Assembly (NCBI GenBank): GCA_031841125.1
Contig: CM063106.1
Location: 8,370,001-8,434,000, forward strand
DNA length: 64,000 bases
Reading direction: 5' to 3'
DNA from: Acanthococcus lagerstroemiae
Taxonomy: Eukaryota > Arthropoda > Insecta > Hemiptera > Eriococcidae
In this document: positions 1 through 11,949 of the stretch, piece after piece
Position numbering within the stretch: the first letter of the stretch is position 1
Layout: each line of letters opens with the position of its first letter
The notes under the pieces: generated by a model
What the model was told of the DNA's origin: nothing
Database searches by the model: none
The model's input: the letters and a program-made list of their open reading frames with translations, nothing else
Program-made: the position numbers and the translations under genes

Positions 1-169
1 GTGTAGAATGTTTTATCTAATGTGTAGAATCCCATTTGTGGCCACGAGTCCTTATCGGAAAATAGTTTCTACAGCATGGATCCTAAGATCGATTCCTGTG
101 GTATTTAGCTGAAATTTCCTTTCGGACCTGGCGGCTTTCGACATGAGACATGAGCTACACCTGTCTGGC

Positions 170-310
170 AAGTAGTTTTCAAACGTTCAGACTACTATTT
201 AGCTAGTTGTTCATCTTGGCTTGTCTAGCTCCGTGGGTGTTTATCTATCTCGTTCACTGATTGTCTGGCTGACTGCCACTAGATTTGACTGGCTGTTTAG
301 CTCTCAGTGT
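170..310. repeat. Degenerate TGTCTGNCTGNC tract
   Basis: The stretch repeats loose copies of TGTCTGGCTGACTGCC with TAGCT and TATCT variants. The same word field recurs at about 14745-14775 and 15000-15090, and as the complement (CAGACAGACAGCC) at about 53870-54050. It looks like an old tetranucleotide-based tandem tract. No coding signal is visible. Confidence 0.4.
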
Positions 311-3100
311 GTTTGGTTTCTGAGGTAACAGATCTACCCTGAAAATATTCGGATGTGAGCGATCAACCCGACTTTTTCTGGTACTAGTAGAAGCAAGTGG
401 TATACATTGTCTTGTAGCGAATGATCTTCTTCCTTCAGCTGGATGAGCTGGCAACTTATCCTGACATCGTATAGATACGTTGATCAACTCTTACTTTCGA
501 ACGAGCTGAAATATGATTGTAGAACAAATTATTTACTTCTTAGAACCTTTTCCTCTTGGGACTGAAATTAAAATGTTTGAACGTTTTAGTAGCAATTGAA
601 AACGGTTGCAACAAGTAAAAACAAAAAATCATTGGATTTCGCCGAAAATTGTCAATATTTAAAAATGTGACTTTTTCAATGATTAAAAAATTTTGAATGA
701 GAAAGCATCGGTAGTGCCTGGAAGTATTTGTGTATGTTGTGCGCAAAATAATTGATTTCTGTGAAAACATTTCAGACTCCAGACGCCATTTTATTGCTTA
801 TTGGAAAAATGGGAAAATTTTATGCCTCGTTTTTACCCATGCTGTTGAACCGTTTCCGATAAAAATTCATACAGAGACTACCGTAACTTTCCTCAATCAC
901 CTCGAAAAGTTCAACTCTTTGATAAATTGTCAGCCCCTTCAAAAGAACGAGGTGACCAATATAACTACATGTTGTCAGGTTAAATTGCTTGCTCATGCGG
1001 TTGAAGGGAATCCTCCCGCTGAAACACCCTGTACAGAGAGACAGAAAACAACTCGAGATAAACACTGGTGCCAAAAACTATGGAAAAATTGACAATGTAT
1101 TGGTCAGTATTTTACCTTCCAGAAGGTGTTAAAAACTGTCAAATTTCCTGGAAAACATGCCGAATTCTAGTAACAGTGTCTAATAAAAGTACAAGAACTT
1201 TTTCTGAAAAAGGCAACCCAGAAAGTGTATTTGAATTTGGCTTAAAAATTGCTAACTTGGCAGTGCTGGCAACTATAGCAGAAACCAATGGTCACGTTGA
1301 AAATCCAGGTAGCTAGCTATACAGTAGATTGAGCCTACTGCAGTGATTCCACTGCATTGTTAACACATTGATTAAAGTACTCTCGTAAAAATTACTTTAA
1401 GTCTCTTGACATTCAGTGACTTTGCGAGCTATTTAACTGAAAATTCTGATAATTTTTACAAAATTCTGGTAATAGTTATTGTAATTCTATGAAAATTTAG
1501 AAGAATGATAATCGTTTGTTTCTAAATTAAAATAAAAATTGCTACAATCTTCGGTTCAAGGGTGTTCATAAAAATTTTCTCGGTGCTTCTAAGGGATACT
1601 ACATTTGGTGGTACCTGTTCAATATGCGGTCTGCCGCGGGTTCAGATCTTTTATCGTCTACTTCTCCATAACTGCAATCTACCGAAGTTGAAAGTGCAAG
1701 AGTGATGACTGATGATGAATCACTGAAAAGAAGACAGGAATAATCATGAAGATGCGTGAAAGAATAGGAGAAAGTATCGCTTAGGGAGCAATCTAGATTG
1801 TTGAATCTCGGTTCCTGAGGAAATGGAAATGTCACGGGGGCAGAATGCTAGATGGGGACGAGCCTGCATAATCCGACGATAGTGAAGCGGAGGAAGAGAA
1901 TTAGAAAAATCATGGAGTCCGCATTGACGGATCATTTATTTTCGGCATGAAAAAAGGAAAGGACTGGAGATATTTCTGGGTCGAGCATCGGGATAAAGCC
2001 ATTTCAATCCTCATCATATGAAGTAAGTGCGCACCGGGATCCGTAATATATTCTGGCGAGTGGTTTATCATTACAATACCAATACCACGCACTGTGAACT
2101 ACCAAGAAGACTTCGTGGATCCGGGCAGTGCAGCCCATATCCATAAAATTGAAAGGACGTGGCTGGATGCGAAGGTACGACTACTAAAGAAAATGCGAGG
2201 TGTCAACCCCTACCTCGTAATAAATGTACATATGTGCTGTCAGTAGACCACATACTATTATAAAAGTGTTTGGTAGACCGCATATTGAACCGGTCCCCTT
2301 TTGGGAGTTACTCGAATGAATATACTGACAAACAGAAATGTTCAGAATCGGAAGATCGGATTTGGAAATGTGAAGTAAGATCTGGATCGTGAATGCAGAA
2401 TATTCCTTAACTATCTTCGAATAGGGTCGTGATTTGAAATATCTGAATCTTAAGATACCTGAGTATCCTGATCCGCAAAATTGCTGGCTTTTGTCACGTT
2501 TCGCTTTGGCATACAGTACTGCATGGGGAAAGATACAACGCCTCACGTCTCGTGTCACATAATGTTCGCTACCAATGGCTGTCCTACATTTCTTCCTGAG
2601 TTAATTCTATTCTTCATATCAAGAAATTAGCTATGTATCGCCTTTTATTTGAAATATTATTATGGTATCAGTTCTGCCACCTTCCAAACAGCGAAACCTA
2701 GCTTAGCTGGTTTGCTTGGTTGCGTCACCACGAGTAGATGCAGATGGCTACCGTATTCCTGTGACTGTTCTCAGCCAGACCTTCATTCGATACCGGGCTG
2801 AGGAAGAAGTACGCCCATGCAAAATCGGAAAGCTGGGCCAATTATTCAAGTTCCATTTCCGCAGTCACTCGTGTCACTGACACGGCTGTAGCTTTCCAGC
2901 GGCGAAAAAATGTTCGCGGGTGGAATGAACAATACCGACTACTCGATTTGAACGGCCTTTACTACTCGAACATGCAAGTTCAATTTCGGCGTCATACATC
3001 TGTCGTACCCTTTAACCGTCTTCTTAAGTTGAAAAGGTGCGGCGGCACAGACACGACAGTCAGTAAAAAAGATCATTTATTACCTTACGCTGTCGTGCAG
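311..3100. other. No recognisable gene or element
   Basis: Reading frames here are short, have AT-rich random-looking composition and overlap on both strands. A segment near 2330-2400 loosely resembles the duplicated sequence at 55.8-57.2 kb (shared words around GATCGGA and TGAATGC), so it may be an old distant copy. I see no tRNA, splice-supported exon or clear transposon end. Confidence 0.4.
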
Positions 3101-4080
3101 GTTCCAGCAGCGGGGAGAAAACGCCGATGAGTTGACGGCAACAGCTTGTGTGATTTTTTTTCTCTTTCTCTTCTCCGGGAAAAGCTCTAAGTTCTGGTAC
3201 ACAGATACGTGAACCTTTCCCTAAGAACGAAATTCATTAATAACGACGCTAGTATCTAAAATGTCACTTTCTGCAGTCTTTTGGAGTTGTGCTGCTTTCG
3301 TAAACTGATAAAACGTATCCACTGGATTCGGCGGCGACGATGGCGGTGTGGCGGCGCCGGCATCGGCGTTCCACCCCCTTCGATGAATCTAACGTTCGTC
3401 GAGCGGATAAATAAATTGCGAAATTAAAAACGGAAGTAGCTTTTGGCGTGAACTCGTCGCTTTCTTTCTTGCTCCTTTTTTTTTTTCTCTTCGCTCTTTT
3501 TCTTGTCGCAAAATTTTTCATTTTTTACGCCGAGCCTAGTTGTTATACCTCATTTTGATAATTAAATATCGTTCTCAAAAATTAGATTTCCGTTTTACCA
3601 GAGAAACGACAGACACTTCGATCGACTCGTCTCTTGTTCTCCGTTCCGTTTGCGCCGGAGAAGTCCTATACTGATTTTAATTTGCCGAGTGTTTTCGTGT
3701 ATAATGGAGCGTATTATGGCTTCGTATTGTCGCAGTCGTCACAGCCGAAGCGGCGATGCGACGTTCGTTCTGCACGTTTGATGCGGTGCGAAGCAGGGGC
3801 GGCATTCGGAGAAATTACACTCGTGGGGCGAAGAAGGGTATTTTTTAAAGTTGGGCGAACGCGAACCAAAAGCTGTCTCTGGCCCAGAAGAATGAATGGC
3901 GAGCATTTTTATGGAATTTTTTGCGCCGGCCACCGCCCACTTCCCCTCTGGCGCCGTAATCGCGGTTTAGCATCGTCAGGATTCACGTGATTCCGGAAGT
4001 TCATCAGTGTGAGGACTGACAGTTCTAAAAGTTCGCAGTCACCAGGAATGAAAATCACCCAGAACAGGTGAAATTAATTC
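3100..4080. other. CpG-rich unique block
   Basis: CpG dinucleotides are frequent here, unlike the flanking repeat debris, and no repeat family of the window matches. A 118-codon plus-strand frame at 3634-3990 lacks any recognisable domain. The block could be old single-copy sequence such as a regulatory region or UTR, but nothing in it proves a function. Confidence 0.3.
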
Positions 4081-4225
4081 GTCTCCTTGATTAGGTTCGC
4101 GTCTTTAATTGCCCACGCTCTTGGCTTGAAAGTTTCCGCTATTCGTCGTACGTATTTCTCGGAACACGAATGCCGTCTCGTTCTGTTGTTTGCAACGGTC
4201 ACGCCAGGGGAGGGAGGACATGGAG

Positions 4226-4233
4226 GTCATGTC
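4226..4233. other. hAT target-site duplication, left copy
   Basis: GTCATGTC precedes the left terminus. The right copy at 5680-5687 is GCCATGCC, matching at 6 of 8 positions, and both differences are T/C transitions. This is what an aged 8-bp hAT duplication should look like. Confidence 0.7.
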
Positions 4234-4554
4234 CAGGGGCGGGTAGGCCCAGGTGGAAAAGGGGAAATTTCCCCCTGGGTTGCTGGCGTAATGGGCCGCT
4301 GGGCCGGTTCAGTTGCACAATTGGATAGCTCCGACGTAAAAATGTATAGCTGACGGCCGCAGCCCTCGGCCCTCGCTAGAAAAAGAAATTTCACAAGTAA
4401 AAAGTATTAGACTATAGACTAAAATAACCGACTCTGGATTGTTGCTTGAACTTTTGTTATCCTTAAATGAGATAGCTAGAACGCCTGCGAAGTATTGGAC
4501 AATTTTCTAAATTTCAAAATATCCTTACGGCTTGAATTTTTCTTCGTATTTTTG

Positions 4555-5308
4555 AAAAGGCAACTCCTCTTTGTTGAAAGCTTATAACATGGTTGAAGAT
4601 ACAATTAGAGATTTAGCAAAAGGATTAAGCGACATTGAAGTTATTTTACGTTCAACAAAGTTATATGTTTCCAAGATAAATGAAGAACTGGAAAAAGCTG
4701 AGCCTGAGGTTGATTTCGAAATAGAAGACGAGCTTCCAAAAATACGCCGACGAATGAAGAAGAAAATGTTTAATTACGAGGGTGATGATAATCCAATAAC
4801 AAATTAAAACGACAAATTTCGCATAGGAGGTCTTTACACAAATAAAAGCAGCCGCGGACTGGCTGGTGGGGGCGAATGGGGAATCCCCGGCCGGCCCCTT
4901 GGACTACGGGCCCACCCAAAATATGACTTGGTCCAGGAATGGGGAAAAAATTAAAACTAAGAGTCCCAACCAGTATTCCTCCTTTACAATTCTCTTGCCA
5001 GTCCGTGGGTGAATAAAAGACCCTATTTTATCGACTATAAGGACAAATTTCAGAGTCACAAAGCTGTATTTGCCGATATCAGTTGTTTGGATCCTAATCG
5101 ATTTCCAGAGCTAAAGGATTTGCCGACTGCCAGATTATTGGAGGGGGGTGTCAACCCCCACCCACTATAGTGGGTACTTACAGATGATCACTTGGATGCA
5201 CTTATGATTATGAATATCGAGAAAGAAATCCTCTCAGAAATAAAGAATGAGGACGTTCTTTACGTGCTCACGAATAAGTCCTCAAGTATTCGGAAATTGT
5301 TAAATTAA
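4555..5308 (+). pseudogene. hAT transposase C-terminal remnant (ZMYM1/TTF-type)
   Basis: An open stretch to about 4807 reads NMVEDTIRDLAKGLSD onwards, resembling the helical linker between the catalytic segments of ZMYM1-like hAT transposases. After a stop and a nested insertion the similarity resumes with CLDPNRFPELKDLP (about 5085-5135), a pattern typical of the region before the hAT dimerisation domain. The final segment, DDHLDALMIMNIEKEILSEI, ends at a TAA at 5308 and matches the usual end of the hAT C-terminal dimerisation domain. Stops, a short hairpin-rich disruption near 5145-5180 and the insertion make it non-functional. The N-terminal BED or TTF zinc finger and most catalytic residues are absent. 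Family assignment is from recalled family patterns. Confidence 0.75.
4849..5011. mobile_element. Non-autonomous hAT element nested in the older hAT
   Basis: The 163-bp element starts CAGCCGCGGACTGGC and ends with the complement of CACCCACGGACTGGC, a 15-bp terminal repeat with two mismatches. A perfect 8-bp duplication AATAAAAG lies at 4841-4848 and 5012-5019. Removing it and one AATAAAAG rejoins the transposase remnant, so this insertion is younger than the host element. It has no coding capacity. The GGACTGGC terminus is common among animal hAT elements. Confidence 0.9.
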
Positions 5309-5687
5309 TTAATTTGACAAACAAGTTTTTTAGGCCAACCTATAATATTAGATAAATGATAAATGATCTTTTATTTTTAATAGACCTCCTAATTCTTAAA
5401 ATAATATAATGTATTAGGTATTTCTGTTATTAATGAACATACTAATTTTCTTCTTTTCGTTTCGCAGAGAGATAAAACAGTTTTCTCAATTGAAAAGATA
5501 AAAGAAGGCGGAAAACTGTAAAATGAGTATCCACGTGACCATTTGCTTTTTTGAACCCTGAAAGACTTGTGTAAATAAAATGGGGTGGAGCAAAAAAATG
5601 TTTTGGGCCGCTTAAAAATTTGTAGAGGGCCGCCCTTACATTATTCCCCCCTTAGTTTCAATTCACCTATCCGCCCCTGGCCATGCC

Positions 5688-8171
5688 CCCATAAGCTTGA
5701 ATTTTGGAATCCCCCTTGGAAGAATCCTAACTACGCTACCTTCTTTTGTTTACAGTTTGGGCGACTCTATAGAAAATGGTATATCTAACAGATTTTGCTT
5801 CCCCCCCCCCCCTTACAAAAATCTGGCTAAGCTGCTGGTTGTTTGTACGGCTCAATTTGACGACATATCCCTTCTATGTATGCGTTCTTATCCTTTCTGG
5901 ATCCTTTTTGAACGAGGGCCGATAAGCGATGATATGCCTCGGTTTTCTGTTGTCCCTCGATCTCAACGTATCAGCGTTTCTCTACTAGATTGATTGTCTC
6001 CTGGGAAAGCCAGTAATCCAAAATAATCCCCACCCCCTAAAAAAATTTAAAAAAATTAAAACTCGAAAGTTGGAGTTCAAAATTTGCTGATAACGGACTA
6101 TTTCCAGTTTCTGGAGAATGACCCAAATACCGCAGCTATGAAGTGCGACAAGGTCCTTTGTTTAAGTTAGCTCTCGTCGAAGGACAGCAAAATTAGAGCG
6201 AACAAGAAAAAAAGAAAAAACTTAAGTTTTTCCTGACAGCTTCGTGTTCTCTTCTTCGAGTTTAAATGAGGGGCCAGAAGGCCAGATTCGAGAACCCGAA
6301 TGAACCGCGAATATTCGTAAATAAATTGAAAAATGGCGGGAACTGCAAAACAAAATGGTAGGATGAAAACAACGCCAAGAAAACAATACGTCTACCTTTT
6401 GAAGTCGCTGAAGTTTACAAAGGTATGTTAATGTTAAATGTAGCGAACTCGATTGCAACTATATTAAAAGTAAGGTTTCTACTTTCACACTTTTTCAATT
6501 TCTTTTTCCCTGTTTCGTCGGGTTCTCCATTTATTTATTTATTTATTTTTTTTCACGTTTCGCCGGCTTATATAGTTTGTTGAAACGCAGAAAGGTCGAG
6601 TCGCTTTCTCATCTGGGTTTTAATCTTTTAATTAAATTTATTATATTTGCGACAACGTGTACCTACGGCGGTAGGAAAAATCGCCGCGACCAATTTACGC
6701 CGCAGGAGGGGGCGGGGGCCGATGCGAAGGTACAAGCTGCAGAGAATGTGTTGAATAATTAACGCGTTCTGAGATCGGATTCGTGCGCCAGCAGCGCGAG
6801 TGTTCCACGCGACCGTTAATTTCTGGGTGTTTTGCCACGATAAGAGAATTATAAACGAAAGTGCGAAATTTTTGTTGCGAACATCGTCGTGACTGAGCTT
6901 TGCAACGTTTCTAGGACGAGCCCGCCCACGCAAGTACGACGATGTAGGGGCATGGCACGGGTAAATCGCCACTTACGGAGGAGACACTCAATTTGAGATC
7001 GGTGCGAGATCGAAGGTGTCGGTGGTTGTGGAACATCCTCCGAGGTCTTCTTTCTTCTCTGATATTATATCACGCATACTTCCACTGACTCGAGTATACT
7101 GAAAATTATCGTATTTCCGGATGAGTAATGCTCGGAAGCTTTTCTGAGCCCAAGGAAATGTGAATACGTAACAGAAAGTGGATATTTTGCGCAATTAATT
7201 TATCCTGAGAGTACATTTGTGGAAACGGTGAAGTGACAGACTCCTTTGGCCGGCCAAAATCAAAGCGAGGCTAGTTGAAATAACGTTGATTTACATCTTC
7301 TTCGAAGTGCCGTGCTCGTTGCCGGATATAGGGGCGAATCGTAGTTCGTTGTACTAGACACGTGTTTTCACAACGTTGAGTAAGTTGGCGACAACGCGCA
7401 CAGGACAGTATCAGTCTTTTTGATCTGGTGGTAACGCGCTCTGTGATTGTAGTGCCTCGTTCGTTCGAACTGGCAGGGGTTACAGGACGCGCTATCTCCC
7501 CACCTCCATTGATACTATAGGCGCTGTATTCGCTGGGTCGTTAGTGGGGTTGTTCGAATATCACTAACTTTCTCCGGCATTGGTGGGGTTCTAACCCGAG
7601 ACGCAAGGATTGCGAAGCTGGCACGTTAATCACTTGCTGCCACGCAGCGAGCGACTCAGACTGATGAATTTGAGAGGGTGATAAGGTGAGTGTCCTCTGA
7701 CTTGCCTGAAAGCCTCGGAGTTCGAATTTGTCATTATTTAAACTCTGTTCAAACCCGTTCAAGCGCATTTAGAATCTTAATTATTATACAGACTTTGTCA
7801 AGACTAGTTCAAATTCATTCAGCCTATTTCAGAACTGAAGAGGTTAGAATTAAGACAGACACTTGCCATTTTACTCCAAGGGTGCAAATAGGCAAAAGGC
7901 TGTACGCGGGTGCAGAAATATCTCTTGTTGCGTCGTGAATGTGTAGTATGTATTTGGTGTTGGTGGGAAATCCGACTGCCGTGAAATTGACTGTGCGAGA
8001 ATGGTTGCAGTCGCGTAAATTGAAGGGAACATTTGGCTAGTGTCACTTTTGATTCTCACTTAGCCGTTGCAACGTGGAAATTGTTCCAAAGTTGACGTGA
8101 AAAGTGAAGAAAAGGGTAGTAATGGAATGCGCTTAGAACGGAAATATACCATATGACGCCGGATTGAACCT
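5688..8171. other. No gene recognised; CpG-rich block at 6.56-7.46 kb
   Basis: A run of ten or more C residues lies near 5802-5812. The interval 6560-7460 is CpG-rich and unique within the window, similar in style to 3.1-4.1 kb. The rest is AT-rich with short frames only. At 7700-7830 a few degenerate copies of the TTCAAA/TTCAGACT words appear, resembling the AGACTC field that follows at 8.4 kb. I find no transposase, splice-supported exon or RNA gene. Confidence 0.35.
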
Positions 8172-8268
8172 TTGTAAAATAATGTATAATATACACTGAG
8201 AGTCAATACTGACACTTGCCAAGTGTCAGGTTTGATTCTCAGTGTATATATTACAGATAATTTTACAA
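8172..8268. mobile_element. 97-bp palindromic element, probably a MITE or foldback
   Basis: The sequence is nearly self-complementary about a centre at 8219: GACACTTG pairs with CAAGTGTC across a single base, then TACACTGAGA pairs with its complement, out to TTGTAAAAT and ATTTTACAA. Only a few mismatches interrupt nearly 50-bp arms. It encodes nothing. A transcript would form a long hairpin, so an miRNA-like precursor is an alternative, but near-perfect symmetry to both ends is more typical of a palindromic MITE. No target duplication is evident. Confidence 0.7.
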
Positions 8269-8429
8269 CGAGTACTTTGTTTCCCCGACTTTCTCGTCAT
8301 GACCATCTTGTAGTATTTTTTTGCGTTATTAGCTGGTACCTAACCTTGTTTTCCATTTTTTTAATATTTTTTTTTGCAAATATCAGTTTTGATTCCAACC
8401 TCTTTCACTTATTCTGAATTACTGAGACT

Positions 8430-8800
8430 ATGTTAAAACTCGTTAAAACTTTGAAATGACTGATCGTGTTAAAGCTCATTAAGGATCATTTAGATTCTAT
8501 ACTAGATTTATTCAGACTCCCTGAAAAAAATCATCAAAAATCTATCAAAACTCATTTAGATTCTTTTGACTTATTCGGATATCCTAATAAACTCGATGAG
8601 ACTCACAAACCTCCTTAAAATTCATTTAACTTCAACTATAACTCACTGGCTATCTTTAGAACTTGTTAGCAGACTCTTTTAAAATGTATTCACTTACCGC
8701 AAGGACTCATTAACACTCAAAAAACTGTTCTGGAACTTCTTCAGAGCTTTTACTACTCATTCAGACTCTACAAAGTCTGATTCGACTACCTTTTGAACTC
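8430..8800. repeat. Degenerate AGACTC/ATTCA field
   Basis: Loose 18-22 bp units around ATTCAGACTC and TTAAAACTCATT recur roughly a dozen times with much divergence. Related fields lie at 36110-36300, 36600-36725, 36960-37180, 40900-41115, 52480-52575 and 52815-52935. The recurrence at unlinked places shows a dispersed degenerate satellite or a repeat-rich mobile element interior. Confidence 0.6.
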
Positions 8801-8808
8801 GTTCACTC

Positions 8809-9087
8809 TAGTGAGGTCGGAACGGAGGGTATAGGATACATGGCATCCCTCCGGAAAAAAAAGAAGAAAAAAAAAGATAAAAAATGAAAAACTGTTCAGA
8901 AAGTTGACAATAAGGTACCAGAGATATTTCAAAAAAGAGATTTGCCAGATTCTTGGAGATGTACAAAACTTTTTGTTTATTAACACCGCTTTTGAAAAAC
9001 AAGTTAACTTTTTTCTTACTTGTTGACCGAATTGAACATTTTTGTAGTCCTCTTTCGTCCAGAAAGAAGAACCTTCCGACGCCACTG
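8809..9087. mobile_element. hAT-type MITE (AGTGRSGTCGGAA termini)
   Basis: The left end TAGTGAGGTCGGAACGGAGGG and the complement of the right end, CAGTGGCGTCGGAAGG, are inverted copies of one terminus. A related right end occurs alone at about 34395-34444 (GTTTCGACGCCACTG). The interior has A-runs and no coding sequence. No matching 8-bp duplication is visible, so the boundaries may be eroded by a base or two. Confidence 0.6.
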
Positions 9088-9794
9088 CTGGTTTATATTT
9101 ACGAGGCCCGATTCACAATTCAGTTGTCTAATTTTGCTAAAACTTGTAACCGGAAATGAAAATGAATCCAGAACAATTTAGAATCTAAACCTGAGATTCA
9201 GGGTTCTAAATCCGATTTTGAATAAGTTTTCCCTGAATTCTAATTCTTAAAGATTTTCTACAAATCGGCTTCAGCGTTAATGTTGAAGGCTAGTGACTTC
9301 AGGACCACTGATCTTGAATCTCACGTTTTTTAACTTTTACTAGGTAAAGGGAAGCAAATTTTAGGTTTGGGGTACTAGCCCAATAAAATTAGATCAGAAA
9401 TAAGACTTCAGGAAAAACTGGTTTCAAAGGTTGTTTTGCGAAATACAGTTGGCCGTGGTTCCTTTACTAACCAAAATAAAAAAAATACGATTCCCAAATG
9501 ACTTGCTATTTTTCAGGGGGGAGAGGGTTGGAGTCCTGCAAAATCAATTTTTCGCAAAAATATCGGGAACTCTTAAATTCAGAATAATATATTATTTCGA
9601 ATAAAAAATGTTCTTCACTCGATTACTCAGTGAAAAAGATTCTTCGCAGTTTTTCCAGAACTACCTTTGAAATGCCCCAAACAGGGGTTGACCCTGTATT
9701 TCACCAATCATGGTGAATCGTGTTTTGTGGTTAACATCTATACCGGATTTTTTTGGTTTTGGAATTATTATAGTTGCGAATGATAAGAATCATA

Positions 9795-10090
9795 CATTGG
9801 CTTCTTTCGTCGCCACACATACCAAGACGAGGAGGTGAGGGGTGAGTGAAGAGGAAGCGCGCCCGGCAGTGGTGCACCCAAATTCGAGGTTAGTGCTGGG
9901 TGAGGGTGCCATGGTGGCCTTTGCAGGACAGCGCGCACCGGAAGCGAAACGGCGAAATGGGGGCTTGGGCCGGCCTCAAAGCGTCCTTCCGGCCAGTGAT
10001 GCGGTACTCGAAAGGGTAGTTTCCGGGGCCGGGGGTGCGGTGTCTCAGGGGCCACTTTGGCCTGCGTGCATCGCCATACGTCCAACCAGA
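9795..10090 (-). repeat. GC-rich interspersed repeat, copy A
   Basis: Read on the minus strand, this matches copies at 18495-18868, 29770-29945 and 56430-56885. Shared blocks are CACCGCACCC..GGCC, the CCATTTC block, GGGCCAC(C/T)ATG and CACCTCCTCGTCTTGGT. It is far richer in G and C than its flanks. Open frames through it (about 100 codons on each strand) show no known domain and are not conserved between copies. The family is unclassified; it may be the interior of a non-autonomous DNA element. Confidence 0.65.
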
Positions 10091-10139
10091 TACTATGGGA
10101 AATCTGTAAAGAAAATTGCAGATAGAAAATCAAAGTCTT

Positions 10140-10362
10140 GAAATATGAGAGTAAAATCACCCTTGTCGGCCTATTTTGAAACTGTTAATTTGAATTTTTT
10201 ATTGTTTATAAACTTTTTTTCCCCAAAAAAATATTTCTCAGCAAATTTTCAAATTAAAAAAAAATTGTCGGTAAATTTTTAGTTAAAAAAAAACATTTGT
10301 CGTCAAATTTTTCTCCTCCCCCCCCCCCCCTCAACTGAAAGTCAAGTTTTTCGTCTCTGGCA
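10140..10362. mobile_element. hAT-like MITE family with CAGRGGCGAAAC ends, copy 1
   Basis: It shares with 11686-11949 and 13010-13197 an ordered set of blocks: TTGTCGGC, TTTGAAAC, AAATATTTC, several TTGTCGGCAAATTTT words, then a C-run and CAACTGAAAGTCAAGTTTCG. The terminus CAGAGGCGAAACTTGAC resembles hAT ends. There is no coding sequence and no clear duplication. Three copies lie within about 3 kb. Confidence 0.6.
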
Positions 10363-10365
10363 CTC

Positions 10366-11685
10366 AGATATCTATTCCAAGATTATCGCAAAAAAGATTA
10401 AAGCCGATGAAAAGAAATTTAGGCGTAAACATGTTTTCAGTCCATTTTTCTTTTTGAACAAACAATACTTGACCAGATCCAGGGAGAAAAAAAAGGAAAA
10501 GGAGGAAGAGTTAGCGAGAATAATTTATAATATAGGCCAGGCCATACCGATCGGGGGTCACCTCCCATTGGCCGAATTTTCTTCATATATATGTGGGCAG
10601 TTGAATAGATTGGGGTATTTGTAGCCCCCCTAAATCGCAAACCTCCTTTCTTAAATCTTGGGTATGGCCCTAACATAGTCCAGAAAGGCTCCTGAAGCGA
10701 GATGCGAGTTTAAGGGAAAAACAGTGTTTTCAACTTTTTTTTTTGTTCTCACCGACTTCCGCGAATAGAAAGGATGCAAATTGCCCGTGAATCCGTTTCT
10801 ATATATTACTACCCCTGTCGTTTTTTCTTCCCCCTTCCACATGTCCGTGGATATCAAAATTTGAAATTTATGTTTATATTATCAATGTTTTTTTCAGTAT
10901 GAAAAAAGGACTTTCCATTACGACTTTGGAAAATTTAATCAGCACGTATTATCAAATCGAAATACCGCTGCGAGAGTTTCAAGGTCACTGAATTTGATTT
11001 TGATACTTGTTTGTTGTAATCTCAATACTGTGATGCCTAGGAGGGACGGGGGCTCGAGATTTTCATATAATGAAATATGGGCGTTGTTTCATAAGGTTCG
11101 AGAATCGCTGAATTAATTTATGGTCACGATTTACAACGTATTTGAAAATTCAGGTACCTGAAAGCAGACGGGGTTCAAAGTTTTCACATTATGCAATATG
11201 GGCATCCTTTGGTAAGTTTGCAAAGTTGCCGAATTCATTTTCGAAGTCCGTTTCACCCTAAAATGATGAATGTGGCTCTCATGATGTAGGAGCGACATCC
11301 GTACGAAAAAAACAACCACTATTGTATGAATATTATTGATGTATTTCTGGCGTCAGTGCTGCCCCTAATTGAAAATTGTAGCTTTCAGGGGAGAGGAGGG
11401 TGTTAAAGATCATAAATTTAATAAAATGCAGTATGTGTGTTAATTCTCAGGTTACTATGGTCACGGAATCCATCTTCAGCATTATTTCGACCCCCACTCA
11501 AATATTGTGCCTCTTACAGCGGACTGAAGGGAGAAAACTTGAAATTATCGCATGCGTATACCTTAAATACAGAAGTTCGTTGCTAATACATCAAAACGGT
11601 TACGACGCAATTTATGGCCCAAATTCGATCTATCATGTCGCAACCTTGGAGGTGAGAAAAGTGGAGAAATTCTATTGGGATCCAG
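10366..11685. other. No recognisable gene
   Basis: This is AT-rich sequence with short frames. Two diverged copies of a segment containing CATAATG, AAATATGGGC and AAGGTTCG or AAGTTTGC occur at about 11065-11120 and 11185-11240, suggesting a small local duplication about 120 bp apart. Nothing else is supportable. Confidence 0.3.
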
Positions 11686-11949
11686 CAGGGGCAAAACTAT
11701 GGGGAGGGGTGACCCCCCAATAATTTGGCAGTCGGCCAATTTTGAAACAGTTCATTTGAATTTTTCATTTTTTTATTAATGTTTGTTTATTTATTTATTC
11801 TTTTTTCAATTAAAAAATATTTCAGTTGAAAAATCGGCAAATTTTTAATTTTTAAACGATTTGTCGGCGAATTTTTAGTTTTCAAAACATATTTGTCGGC
11901 AAATGTTTCTTCTTCACCTCCCCAAACTGAAAATCAAATTTCGTTTCTG
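11686..11949. mobile_element. hAT-like MITE family with CAGRGGCGAAAC ends, copy 2
   Basis: The left end CAGGGGCAAAACTATGGGGA and the complement of the right end, CAGAAACGAAATTTGA, are diverged inverted ends. The interior repeats TTGTCGGCAAATTTTTAG-like words three times, as in the other two copies. No coding capacity and no matching flanking duplication were seen. Confidence 0.65.

Larger units (their letters stand above)
4234..5679 (+). mobile_element. Degraded hAT DNA transposon
   Basis: The element begins CAGGGGCGGGTAGG and ends with the complement of CAGGGGCGGATAGG, a 14-bp terminal inverted repeat with one mismatch. It is 1446 bp long and flanked by a decayed 8-bp target duplication. 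The interior carries a plus-strand transposase remnant (4555-5308), which agrees with the termini. A full autonomous hAT is usually 2.5-5 kb, so this copy has lost much of its coding region. A second hAT element (4849-5011) has inserted into it. Terminal repeats, duplication size and coding remnant independently support hAT. Confidence 0.88.

Noticed and set aside
5145..5180. Terminator-like hairpins GGGGGTGTCAACCCCC and ACCCACTATAGTGGGT
   Set aside because: They lie inside the dead hAT transposase and are probably a small decay or insertion scar; bacterial terminators are not expected here.
9768..10160. 130-codon minus-strand frame in GC-rich DNA
   Set aside because: It runs through GC-rich repeat copy A; the frame is not kept in copies B, C and D.
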